Part shown: positions 34,665 to 43,700 of the stretch, piece by piece
Numbering within the stretch: position 1 is the first letter of the stretch
Layout: every line of letters starts with the position of its first letter
Assembly (NCBI GenBank): GCA_913009825.1
Contig: CAJVYQ010000035.1
Location: forward strand, 1 to 49,649
Length of the DNA: 49,649 nucleotides
From: an uncultured Deferribacteres bacterium
GTDB taxonomy: Bacteria; Zhuqueibacterota; JdFR-76; DREG01
Reading direction: 5' to 3'
The notes under the pieces: model-generated
The model's input: the letters and a program-made list of their open reading frames with translations, nothing else
Databases searched by the model: none
Told to the model about the DNA's origin: nothing
Made by a program: the position numbers and the translations under genes

Positions 34665-35424
34665 GAGTTTGTTGATTTCCCGTAAGAAAACTTTCAAAGT
34701 TTTTAATCAATTCTGTAAATTTTGATTATTAATACTCAAGTTTCGCATTTATAATAACTCAGGTATTGTAACTTGTCAGGATCCGAAAAATACAGTTGTC
34801 CGGAATATCTTTTGTTCCATTCTTCGATGTTTATCATCCTGTGCATAAAACAAGTATCCGTATGTTTCCGGGACAATCCCTGTTCATTGATTCATATCCT
34901 GTGAGCCCTGAAAGGGCGGAATATACCAGCCCGGGGCAACGCCACCGGGGGAAAAAAACAACGGAGTCAAGCCCTGAAGGGGCGGAATACAAAATTCAAA
35001 TGAACAGATCGTACCGGCACAGGCAAATATTCCGCCCTTTCAGGGCTTGTTATTCTTTTTCCTCTTTCCCCCCCGGGGCGTTGCCCCGGGCTATTGTATT
35101 TCACCCCGATGGGACGGCTGAAAATGTCTTTTAAATGCTATGAATTTCTCACTGATATCTGAAAGAGTATCACCGGCTTTTTCAGGATGTGTAAAAAATC
35201 ATTTCAATTCGTGCAATTTTGTAATACCTGGTAATATACAACATATAACCTCTGTTTTGGAATTATGTATTAACATATTATAATTTATTAAGTTGTAAGT
35301 TTGTATGCTGCTTTTTTTATGCCGGTTTCCCTTATTTTTATGCCGGTTAACTAACTGCGAAACTTGAGTTAATATCAGAGAATACAATATGTCTATAAAT
35401 ACCCGCAAAAGAAACTTTGGCAGT
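34665..35424. other. Gene-free stretch, repeat-rich
   Basis: No credible gene. ACTCAAGTTTCGCA (about 34734-34747) recurs inverted as TGCGAAACTTGAGT (about 35355-35368), enclosing the GCCCTGAAAGGGC element at 34902-35125. A 77-codon minus frame at 35199-35432 lacks a Shine-Dalgarno and a domain and is not accepted. Confidence 0.6.
34902..35125. repeat. GCCCTGAAAGGGCGGAATAT inverted-repeat element
   Basis: GCCCTGAAAGGGCGGAATAT (34905-34924) and its exact reverse complement (35027-35046) flank a segment with CCCGGGGCAACGCC and AGCCCTGAAGGGGCGG. A second CCCGGGGCGTTGCCCCGGG lies at about 35073-35090. The same words occur at 5076-5229. Fits a dispersed palindromic repeat family of unknown mobilisation. 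Confidence 0.75.
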
Positions 35425-36687
35425 TTATTCATTTCCCGGCGGCCATAAGCTTTTGCCGATATCGGTTCTGTAGTAACTGCTTAAACAACGAATTTTTGCG
35501 ATGTTTTGGTACGCTTTTTCAATAGCAGATTCCATTTTATCTGCAAGAGCAACCACGTCGGCAATACGGTGGCCGGTGGCAAAAAGATTGCCGTTTTCAT
35601 CCGCGGCAACCTCGTTCCACCACACATCGCAGGTAAACTTATCCGGAGCATGGACAGGCAATTGAGGCCCGGTCACTTCTGTGAAAGGGTATCCGTATCC
35701 GGCCAGGGTGACGGAGCAGCCGAAATGGACATTCTTTTTAAACAGAATATCCAATTTTCGATTGTTTACGGTATTCCACAAAACTTCGAGTGGGTTCTCC
35801 AGCATCCGCAAAATCATAGGGCCGGAAGTAACCCCGATGCGGACATTGTATTCCAGAACCTGCCATCTATCGTTACGCCGTGCCGCTGTTACCTGCACCG
35901 GCCCGTGAAATCCGGTTTCCCGAAACCAGGGCAGCAGGGGATGCAGCAATGCTTTCGCCAAACCGTATTTGTCATTGGGGTCTTGTTCAACCAAACCGCC
36001 CAGCGGCGCGCCGGCGACAATGCCCATATTGCCGTCGAATGCCCGTTTGTACTCCTGATCCGTGACCAGGGAATAAATTTCACCACCGCTTACCAGTGCA
36101 ATATGTCCGGCTTCGGCGCGTCCCACGTATTCCTGCAGGAAAACACCTTCTGCATAATCCAGGTTATCCAGCCAGCTTTTAGTGTCGTCGATAGTTTCGC
36201 AGAGAATGGTGTGAACCGGACTGGTGGGTGAGCAGAGCGGATTTTTAATGACGTAAGCAGAGGGGTAAGCATGGAGAATTTGGTCCGCTTCCAGCCGGTT
36301 TTTTGCCACATACGCTTTGGGAAATGGGATTTTATATTTCCGGCACAACTTTTTGGCAAAATCCCGGTCTCTCTCCAACTTCATTCCCTCACCGTAGGGA
36401 GAAAAAATGGGAATCCCCAACGAAAGAAATTCTCTTGCCCAATTTGTTTCCAGCCAATCGATGGACATGGGAATAACAAAATCGATGTTTTTCTTTTGCA
36501 GCAATTTGCATGGATCGGGATAAACTTCGGGGAGATAAGTTTTCCCGGCAAGGGAAGGACTGTAATGGGCATAATCCCGGGTGAGATAAGTGCTTACATT
36601 GGCGCCGTCACTCTTTAAAATTTGCAGTACTCCCTGTGTGAATGCACCGACGCCAAAAGCCATAACACGGAGCGGTTTACCGGCCAT
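35425..36687 (-). CDS. PurD-like phosphoribosylamine-glycine ligase
   Basis: The 420-residue ATP-grasp enzyme resembles GARS (PurD), which joins phosphoribosylamine to glycine in purine synthesis. Visible: a pre-ATP-grasp Rossmann head (VMAFGVGAFTQGVLQIL), DFVIPMSIDWL, SPYGEGMKLERDRDFAKKL, AYVIKNPLCS, GVFLQEYVG, and the metal-binding VLEYNVRIG (where PurD has EYN.RFGDPE). The motifs NVRIG and a missing GDPE make it divergent, so a different carboxylate-amine ligase is possible. The ATG at 36687 has GAGG 6 bases upstream. It is not next to other purine genes here. Followed by a long gap. Confidence 0.7.
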   Translation of the reverse strand: MAGKPLRVMAFGVGAFTQGVLQILKSDGANVSTYLTRDYAHYSPSLAGKTYLPEVYPDPCKLLQKKNIDFVIPMSIDWLETNWAREFLSLGIPIFSPYGEGMKLERDRDFAKKLCRKYKIPFPKAYVAKNRLEADQILHAYPSAYVIKNPLCSPTSPVHTILCETIDDTKSWLDNLDYAEGVFLQEYVGRAEAGHIALVSGGEIYSLVTDQEYKRAFDGNMGIVAGAPLGGLVEQDPNDKYGLAKALLHPLLPWFRETGFHGPVQVTAARRNDRWQVLEYNVRIGVTSGPMILRMLENPLEVLWNTVNNRKLDILFKKNVHFGCSVTLAGYGYPFTEVTGPQLPVHAPDKFTCDVWWNEVAADENGNLFATGHRIADVVALADKMESAIEKAYQNIAKIRCLSSYYRTDIGKSLWPPGNE

Positions 36688-36881
36688 TTTTATCCTCAAA
36701 GTAAATGGAACTTAATTGAACGATTTTTATTTTTACTAATCTTGGTTATGTTGTCAAAGCGGTTATCAACTTTTTCAGAATGTTCCGCAAGTCGATTCGG
36801 CGAATCGACCTGCAATCGTCCGGTTATCTTGCCTGCTGCTGCGGCAGCGGCAGCAGCAGAATATAGACATGATTTCTACTT
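36688..36881. repeat. Short intergenic repeat near purD-like gene
   Basis: CGATTCGGCGAATCGACCTGC (about 36793-36813) resembles the CGATTAGGCAAATCGAACTG segment of the repeat at 32563-32675. Just after it is a GCTGCTGCGGCAGCGGCAGC simple run (about 36836-36860). No gene fits here. Confidence 0.45.
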
Positions 36882-37772
36882 CTACTCCCGGCGTAAAATA
36901 TCCAGAATCACCGGTGTCACATCTACAATTGAGTGCATTTTTTTGGAAATCTCTTCATTTCCTGTGCCCCAGACCAGGGTCATGGCCGGATTCCGGGTGT
37001 GCGATTTTGTGCTCAAATCTTCGATGTTGCCATGGTCGCTGGTGAGAATTACCGCAGTTGAACGCAGCTTAATTCCGCTTAAAAATCGAACCACAAAACG
37101 GCTCAATTTATCGATTTCGGCAAGAGCCAGCGACCTATCCTGTGAATGTCCCGCCCGGTCTGTACGAAAATATTCGTAAAGGATAAAATCATATTCCGCA
37201 ACGGCGGCGGACAAAATATCGGCGGCTTTCTCAGGTGAATAAACGGGCACATCGAATCCCCGTTCTTGCAGAGAAACATTGGTGAAATCCTGGTAAATGG
37301 ACCGTTTGGCAATAATGTCTTCCAGCCGGAAGAACGGCAATCCGGCGGCGTAGTTGGCGATGGTTGTAGCGGAAAGGCGTAGGATCATCTGTTCGGGCAG
37401 GTCGAAAAAGAGAGGACGAAAAGCATTGATGAAGGCCGCTTTTTTTCCCATTTGAACCGTTTCTCGCAGCAGCGAGTGGCGGAGCAAAAGTTCCCGCAGC
37501 GCCCGGTTGGGAAATCCGCTCAAATGATGTTGAATGATTTTTGCCGCGTTTATGCCGGTGAGCAGGGCGGTCTGGCCGGTGGCGCTCTGCGGCAAACCGG
37601 GGACGCCCAGTGTTGCGTCCAGTCCTTTCACCACGCCGGTAAACGGCACGTCTCTATCCGGATTGTCCCGGAAATTTGTAAAGATTTTATTTGAATCATC
37701 GGTGCAGGGATTGATGGCCGCATCGTTTGCCCCGACCCCCAGTCCGTCCACAAACAGAAAAACCACTTTCAT
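36882..37772 (-). CDS. Alkaline-phosphatase-superfamily metalloenzyme
   Basis: The 296-residue protein has the metal-binding motifs of the phosphopentomutase/alkaline-phosphatase superfamily: FVDGLGVGAND (Asp9), LPQSATGQTALLTG with the likely nucleophile Ser63 or Thr65, DRAGHSQD, TSDHGNIED and SHTRNPAM. It lacks the insert domain of iPGM. Related enzymes move or remove phosphate groups; the substrate cannot be told. It starts 3 bases after era on the same strand, so cotranscribed. Antisense frames over it are rejected. Confidence 0.8.
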   Translation of the reverse strand: MKVVFLFVDGLGVGANDAAINPCTDDSNKIFTNFRDNPDRDVPFTGVVKGLDATLGVPGLPQSATGQTALLTGINAAKIIQHHLSGFPNRALRELLLRHSLLRETVQMGKKAAFINAFRPLFFDLPEQMILRLSATTIANYAAGLPFFRLEDIIAKRSIYQDFTNVSLQERGFDVPVYSPEKAADILSAAVAEYDFILYEYFRTDRAGHSQDRSLALAEIDKLSRFVVRFLSGIKLRSTAVILTSDHGNIEDLSTKSHTRNPAMTLVWGTGNEEISKKMHSIVDVTPVILDILRRE

Positions 37773-37775
37773 CGG

Positions 37776-38705
37776 TTAATTCCCCGGGTTTTGGGCGCCG
37801 TAACCGTACTCACGTACAGCGGAATCACTCTTCCGCCACTTTTCCCGGACTTTCACCCACAGTTCCAGATAGACTGGACGGTTCAGGAATACTTCGATCG
37901 CTTTGCGCGCGGCCGCGCCGATCTTTTTCAAAGCCGCGCCTTTTTTGCCGATCAGGATTCCTTTCTGGCTTTCCCGTTCAGCGATGATGGTGGCACGAAT
38001 CACATCTTTTCTTCCTTTCTGTTCGTGGTACTCGTCGATGACCACGGTAGTTGAGTAAGGGATCTCTTCGGAAAATTGATAAAATATCTGTTCCCGGATG
38101 ATCTCCGCCACAAAGAAACGTTCCGGGTGCTCCGTCAGCATTTCCGGCGGATAGTACGGAGGCGACAGCGGCAGCTTCCGGATGATCCAGGTAATCAGCA
38201 AATCCAGCCCGTCCGCCTGCAGGGCAGAAATCGGGATGATCGCTTCCGGTGCAAAATTTTTGCCGATCTCACCGATAAGTGGTAAAATATTCTGCTTTTT
38301 AACCCGGTCTATTTTATTCACTACTACCAAAACCGGTTTTTGTGTTTCCATGATTTGCTGCAGATATCCGGCGTCTCTGACTTGTAGCGATTCTCCTGCT
38401 TCTACCATGAACAGTAGAATGTCGGCATCGGCGATGGCGGCATGCACCGCCTTCATCATAGCTTTTTGCAGATAATAGCGGGGTGTGAGCATGCCGGGGG
38501 TGTCGATGAAAATAATCTGCGCTTCTGCCGATGAATGGATGCCGATGATACGATGACGTGTGGTTTGCGGTTTCGGCGAAACGATGGACAATTTAATGCC
38601 CAGTAGCTGATTAAGCAAAGTGGATTTTCCCACGTTTGGTTTGCCGAAAATGCTGACGTATCCGGCTCTGAAATTTTTTTTCTCTGTGTCGATGTACGGT
38701 TTCAT
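37776..38705 (-). CDS. era: GTPase Era
   Basis: The 309-residue GTPase binds 16S rRNA and helps 30S assembly. G1 GKPNVGKS (21-28), G3 DTPG (68-71), G4 NKID (130-133) and a C-terminal KH domain with GILIGKKGAALKKIG are present, the KH type being the family's rRNA-binding part. Length is normal. ATG start at 38705. The downstream metalloenzyme gene begins 3 bases after its stop. Upstream it is separated from the histidine kinase by 234 bases of repeat. Confidence 0.95.
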   Translation of the reverse strand: MKPYIDTEKKNFRAGYVSIFGKPNVGKSTLLNQLLGIKLSIVSPKPQTTRHRIIGIHSSAEAQIIFIDTPGMLTPRYYLQKAMMKAVHAAIADADILLFMVEAGESLQVRDAGYLQQIMETQKPVLVVVNKIDRVKKQNILPLIGEIGKNFAPEAIIPISALQADGLDLLITWIIRKLPLSPPYYPPEMLTEHPERFFVAEIIREQIFYQFSEEIPYSTTVVIDEYHEQKGRKDVIRATIIAERESQKGILIGKKGAALKKIGAAARKAIEVFLNRPVYLELWVKVREKWRKSDSAVREYGYGAQNPGN

Positions 38706-38788
38706 TGTACGCTTTCAAGTAGAAACAGGAACTAATTCTGCCCACGAAACATACGAAATATACGAGAAAGATTTTTTATGGAAAGATT

Positions 38789-38882
38789 GTGACTATTCAG
38801 GATGCAATACGATAATAGTGGAAATTGTTTTACATCCCCTGGGGGTATGGGGGATGTTCCTTCAATCTACCTGAATAATTAC
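38789..38882. repeat. GTGACTATTCAGG repeat copy, short
   Basis: The ends GTGACTATTCAGG (38789-38801) and CTACCTGAATAATTAC (38867-38882) are inverted. The core is unlike the others but contains CATCCCCTGGGGGTATGGGGGATG, a palindrome. Further end-like words CTGAACAGTTAC and GCAACTATTCT follow at about 38914 and 38928, right up to the histidine kinase stop. Confidence 0.75.
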
Positions 38883-38939
38883 GAAAATTTTAATCATTCT
38901 TTGCCTTGAATTTCTGAACAGTTACGTGCAACTATTCTC

Positions 38940-40142
38940 TCACAGATAAACCCGTAAGGTTGTGCCCACACCCGGATGCGATTCCCTGATGATCAGTTTC
39001 CCGTGGTGATATTCTTCTACTATTCGTTTTGACAGATTCAGACCCAGCCCCCAGCCGCGTTTTTTTGTGCTGATGCCCGGCTTAAAAATGTCGTTCTTAT
39101 TTTTGAACGCGATCCCTTTACCGTTATCGATGACATCCACATAAATTTTGTATTTTTTCCGGTCGGACAGTCCCGTTTCAATTTTTATGGCGCCGGTATC
39201 CTCCCCGATGGCATCGATAGCGTTCTTGATCAGATTTTCGAAGACCCATTCCAGTAAATCGGAATTGGCGGGAACCGCTGGAATTTCCGCGTAGGAGTCT
39301 TCGATGATAACTTTCTTTTTCATCTGTGGCAAACGGCGCCGGATGTAACCGACTACATTTTTCAAAATAGGGTGGATATTCTTATCGCGCAGATCGGTCA
39401 TGGAACCGATCTGAGAAAATCTTTCCGCTACTTTGCCCAATCGTCGCACGTCCTGATCCATTTCATTGATCACTTTAATGGTTTCCGGCCGTTTGTAAGA
39501 ACGTTCCCGCAGCAGCGCCATCCAACCCAACAGAGAAGAGATGGGTGTGCCCAATTGGTGCGCCGTCTCTTTGGACATGCCTACCCACAAAAACCGTTGT
39601 TCGCTTTTTTTGATGGTACTGAAACCGATGAATCCCACAAAAATAAACAGACCCACCAAACCGATTTCGATGTAAGGCAAATAACGCAATCGTGTAATGG
39701 TGGCGGAATCGCCATAATAGATGTACCCCAATGTGAAAGTGCCCAGGTTTGGATCTTCAAAAGTGATTGGGATTGGATCACTGATTTTCCCCATTCGTGT
39801 TTTAATTTTGTTCACTTTGGTTATGGCCGTTTTTGAAGTGTCCTGCGGGCTGACACCGATCCCTTTCCAGAACAACGGTTTGTATTCCGAACTGGTATAG
39901 ATGATGGGGAAATAAGTCTTTTTGATCACCTTGTCGAAAATAAAGTTCACATCCGTATTTGAAGCGTCTGAGGCGGCGTCTGCGTACATTTTAGCATAAA
40001 ACTGCAGGATGGTTCTGGCTTCCATGCGCAAATCCCGCACCATTTTCTCGGTGTAAAACAGCAGAGCGACGATGATGACCATAGCGGCACCCAGCAAAAA
40101 AGCTTTAAAACGCCCGCTGGATTCATACAAATGATTACGCAT
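38940..40142 (-). CDS. Sensor histidine kinase, membrane-bound
   Basis: The 400-residue protein has a transmembrane helix at about 14-31, a periplasmic sensor of about 125 residues, a second helix (about 156-176), then the kinase core: phospho-acceptor His195 in ETAHQLGTPISSL, N-box ENLIKNAIDAI, G1 DNGKGIAF and G2 WGLGLNLSKRIVEEY. Signals are unknown. No response regulator lies next to it, so it is an orphan here. It begins 6 bases after the coaE stop and is probably cotranscribed with coaE and the subtilase. Confidence 0.92.
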   Translation of the reverse strand: MRNHLYESSGRFKAFLLGAAMVIIVALLFYTEKMVRDLRMEARTILQFYAKMYADAASDASNTDVNFIFDKVIKKTYFPIIYTSSEYKPLFWKGIGVSPQDTSKTAITKVNKIKTRMGKISDPIPITFEDPNLGTFTLGYIYYGDSATITRLRYLPYIEIGLVGLFIFVGFIGFSTIKKSEQRFLWVGMSKETAHQLGTPISSLLGWMALLRERSYKRPETIKVINEMDQDVRRLGKVAERFSQIGSMTDLRDKNIHPILKNVVGYIRRRLPQMKKKVIIEDSYAEIPAVPANSDLLEWVFENLIKNAIDAIGEDTGAIKIETGLSDRKKYKIYVDVIDNGKGIAFKNKNDIFKPGISTKKRGWGLGLNLSKRIVEEYHHGKLIIRESHPGVGTTLRVYL

Positions 40143-40148
40143 ATTCCG

Positions 40149-40763
40149 TCATCTCCATTGTTGTAAAATATTTTTAAAAACGTTCTTCACTTGCCCGGCA
40201 AGCCGGTTGAGGTCGCCATCGTTTTCAATGACAAAATCGGCCCGGTTTCTCTTTTCGGACAGTTGTATCTGCTGTTCCATCCGGCGCAAAATTGCATCCC
40301 GGGTCATGCCGTTGCGCTTCATCACCCGGCTGATACAATTTTCTGTGGATGCGGAAACAACTACAATTTTATCCGGAAAACGGTGCAGGTCGGTTTCGTA
40401 AATCAGCGGCGAATCGATGAGTATCATTTTAACGGCCTGATCCTGCTGCATCTTTTCCACGAACCGCCACATTTGCCGGCGCACCCGTGGATGAATGATG
40501 CCGTTCAGCTTTTTCAGCAGCTCCGGATGGCTAAAAACTTTTGCCGCCATCTTTTGCCGGTTCAAATTTCCGTTTTTGTCGATGACTTCATCGCCGAATG
40601 TTTGCCGAATCTGTTGCAAAACATCCGCTTGCTTTGTGATCTCCCGCGCGATCTGGTCCGCATCAAAAACGGCGGCGCCCAATTTTCGGAACAGATTGGC
40701 TGCAGTACTCTTGCCGCTGCCGATAATACCGGTTATGCCGATCAACGGTTTCCGCCTGCTCAT
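40149..40763 (-). CDS. coaE: Dephospho-CoA kinase
   Basis: The 204-residue enzyme performs the last step of CoA synthesis (phosphorylates the 3'-OH of dephospho-CoA). P-loop ITGIIGSGKSTAAN (10-23), VFDADQIARE (CoA-binding Asp pair), a lid around HPRVRRQM, DSPLIYETDL and a final SRVMKRNGMTRDAILRRME are intact. ATG overlaps the subtilase stop by 4 bases (ATGA). Confidence 0.95.
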   Translation of the reverse strand: MSRRKPLIGITGIIGSGKSTAANLFRKLGAAVFDADQIAREITKQADVLQQIRQTFGDEVIDKNGNLNRQKMAAKVFSHPELLKKLNGIIHPRVRRQMWRFVEKMQQDQAVKMILIDSPLIYETDLHRFPDKIVVVSASTENCISRVMKRNGMTRDAILRRMEQQIQLSEKRNRADFVIENDGDLNRLAGQVKNVFKNILQQWR

Positions 40764-43700
40764 TTCACTACCGCAAATTTTCCCCAGTGCGATTCTTTTT
40801 TGTTGAATACGCGGTACAGATAAACGCCGGCGGGAATGCCGGTCTCATTTTCATCACGTAGATTCCAGTTGAACCCGCCGTCTGTGGTAACGACTTGTAA
40901 TTTTTTCACTAAAATGCCCGAAATATTGAATATCTCAATTTCCGCTTCCCCGGTTAAATTGGCAAATATGAGTTCAAACCGTGCCGGGTCAGGATAAACA
41001 TAAACATTTGCCAGATTATTCGCAATGAAAAGAAATGTCACCCGGTTGCCGATGGTTTGCTCCAGAGGGATACCGTTTTGATCTGTTAGGTTGCTGACGT
41101 AAAGGTCATATTTTATGCCGATCGGGCCCACAGGACGGGTCGGCTTTAGTAAAAGTTCCACCGCCTGTTGCTCCGGTGCAATAGCGGTAACGCCGGTCAC
41201 CGGAATGTCCGGCTCCAATCGATAATTGGCGCTGTTCAGCAGCCCGTTGGCAGCTATCTTCCGGCTGAATTCGATTTGTAAATGCCGGCTGTCTTTAAAT
41301 TGTGCCCGGACGATGTACGGCGGGCTGCTGTACTGCTGCTTTGTGAAGACGGGAACCTGTTTGTCCCGCTCATTCAGGGACGTTCCCGAACTGTCGGTGA
41401 GATTTGTGAGCAGCAGGGTGTCTTGTTCCGTAAAGCGCCAATTTTCGGGCCAGGACAAAATCACTTGCCGTAAACTACCGCTCTGTGCTGCGGTAGCCGG
41501 CTGTCGGCCGGAACCCCGGAGCCGGTAGTTTTCCGGCTCACCGGCCGATTTCCCCATCGGCAGGGAAAAGAGCAATCTCAATTGATTGGGATCAATCGTA
41601 TTAAGTTCCGTTACCCGGGCCGGCCGATGGGGAGTGACACGCAAAATTTTCGAGAAAATTTCGGCGCCGCCGGATTGAACCCGGGAAATTTGATACCAAT
41701 AGTTTTCACCGGTGACCAAAGCGGAATCGATGTAACTTTTTTGTGTGAATAGGGGCACGATGAGCCGCAGATTCTCCGGCCGGATGCCGCGGTAAATACG
41801 GAAAGAATCCGGGGCAACAAAGTTGACCCAGGTTAAATGCACCCGCATAGAATCCAAAGCTACCGCTGAAAAATTTGCCGGTCCGGTGGACGGGTTCATT
41901 ATGCCCGGTTCAAAGGAGAACATACGATTTCGGCTTCCGTCGTTCAGAATCAGATCAACGCGGTTGTCATGGTCAAAATCATGTATCACAACGCCATTGC
42001 TGCGCACTTGCTCATGGTATCCGATGATATGATACTGAGACACCGCCGGATCAAAAGAAATGACGTACAGACCGGGATAAAGGCTAAGCAGAATTTCTTC
42101 CGCGCCGTCGCCGTCGAGATCGCCGCAGCTCGCACCGCTGTCGAAATCTTTGGGCGGAAAGTAGGGATGAAAACGTTGTTCCCACACCGGCAGATAGTTG
42201 CCGCCGTTGTAATCGTAAATACGAAACAGCCAGTGCCGTTCATCGAAGCGATGTTCCAGGTCGATGGCATCTTTGCTGTGGCAGCCGGTTAAAAATTCCG
42301 GCCGGCCATCGCCGTCAAAATCGCCGGCAGCAAGAAAATCGATAGCATCGATGAGCGGCAGCCTGTCGCTCCATTCCGGCTGCGCGGTCAGATCTGCTGA
42401 GATTTGGTACAGATACACATCGCCGTCAAAATCGCCGAACAGAATTTCTGTTTTGCCGTCGCCGTCAAAATCGCCGAATTCCACATGAGGCACACCGGTG
42501 CCGTTTTCACCGGCGGTGGGATTGGGCAGATCGAGCAGGGGAGAAAAGGAGAAATCGCGGTTGTTACGCCACAACTGCCACAAGTTGCCGGTTTTGGCCA
42601 GCAGCTCCGGATACCCATCCCCGTTGAAATCGTAAAACCTGCCTGCCCACACATCGTTTGTGTCCAGCCAGACAATTTCTTTGGGAAATGGCGTTGATGG
42701 TTGCCCCGCCAGAAGTACAGACGCTCTACCGGCGCCGGCTAACAGTTCTACTGTTCCGTCCCTGTTCACATCCGCGGCGTCGCGGGGAATCAGACGCAAA
42801 CCGGTATCCACTGTACGGTTAAAATCACCGTTTTCAAATTCCCGGTAAACAAGATTGCCGAAATTCCCGTTGGGTAGATATTCATTCAGGACAACTTCCG
42901 GTTTACCGTTGCCGTTCATGTCGGTGGTGAAAGGGAGCAGATAGCCGGAATTGAAAGTGGGAACGTTTTCCCGAAATGGATCCCCTATTTTCCTATCCGT
43001 TTTTACAGCGACTTGCAGCAGGGAAGGGGTTTGCGGAAAATCGGCTGAAAGTTCCGCCTGATTCCGGATGGTGAAATAGAATTCCCAGTCGCCCTGTTCG
43101 TGAAACGGAATAAGTTGTGCGTGCCGCCGATTGACGAATTTTAATTTTTGAGTCTGAAAATTTGCTGTTCCCCTGCGAAAAGAAAGTTGTGCAGTTGTGA
43201 GATCGTCCGTATCGAAACCAAAGAGGGATCCCGTTTTGCCGGATGAAACAACCGGTACTAATTGAAAATTTGTCACCACCGGCGGAGTGTGATCGACAAC
43301 GATCGAGATATAATCATCCAAACTACGGCCGTTACGCAGGAAACCGCGCAGCCGAAACGTGTAACTCGTATCTTCCCCATCGGGAACCTGCCAGTATAGC
43401 AGCGTATCCGCAATAATTTGATGATTTTGATTCTCTGTTAACCGCTGCCAGTCATTGGGCAAATTTCCCCTGCCGACAGCCAATTCGTAACCGGAAATAA
43501 GCGCGCCGGCACAGGTTGCTGCCACCGGGATGCTTCCCTGTGAAAATCCTTCGTCCTGCCGGGGAACCACAATTTTAACCGTGGCTTGGCCCAAGTCCGG
43601 CAAAGCTTTATCGGCGCGGAGGAGGCCGGCGCCGTATTCAAAATCCCAGCCGTCCGAGCCCAAATCTTCGCAGGATTGCAGAATCCCGGCTCGAACAGTT

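Noticed and set aside
35199-35432. 77-codon minus-strand frame next to the PurD-like gene
   Set aside because: No ribosome-binding site, no domain, overlaps the end of the PurD-like gene by 8 bases, and lies in repeat-rich A/T sequence.
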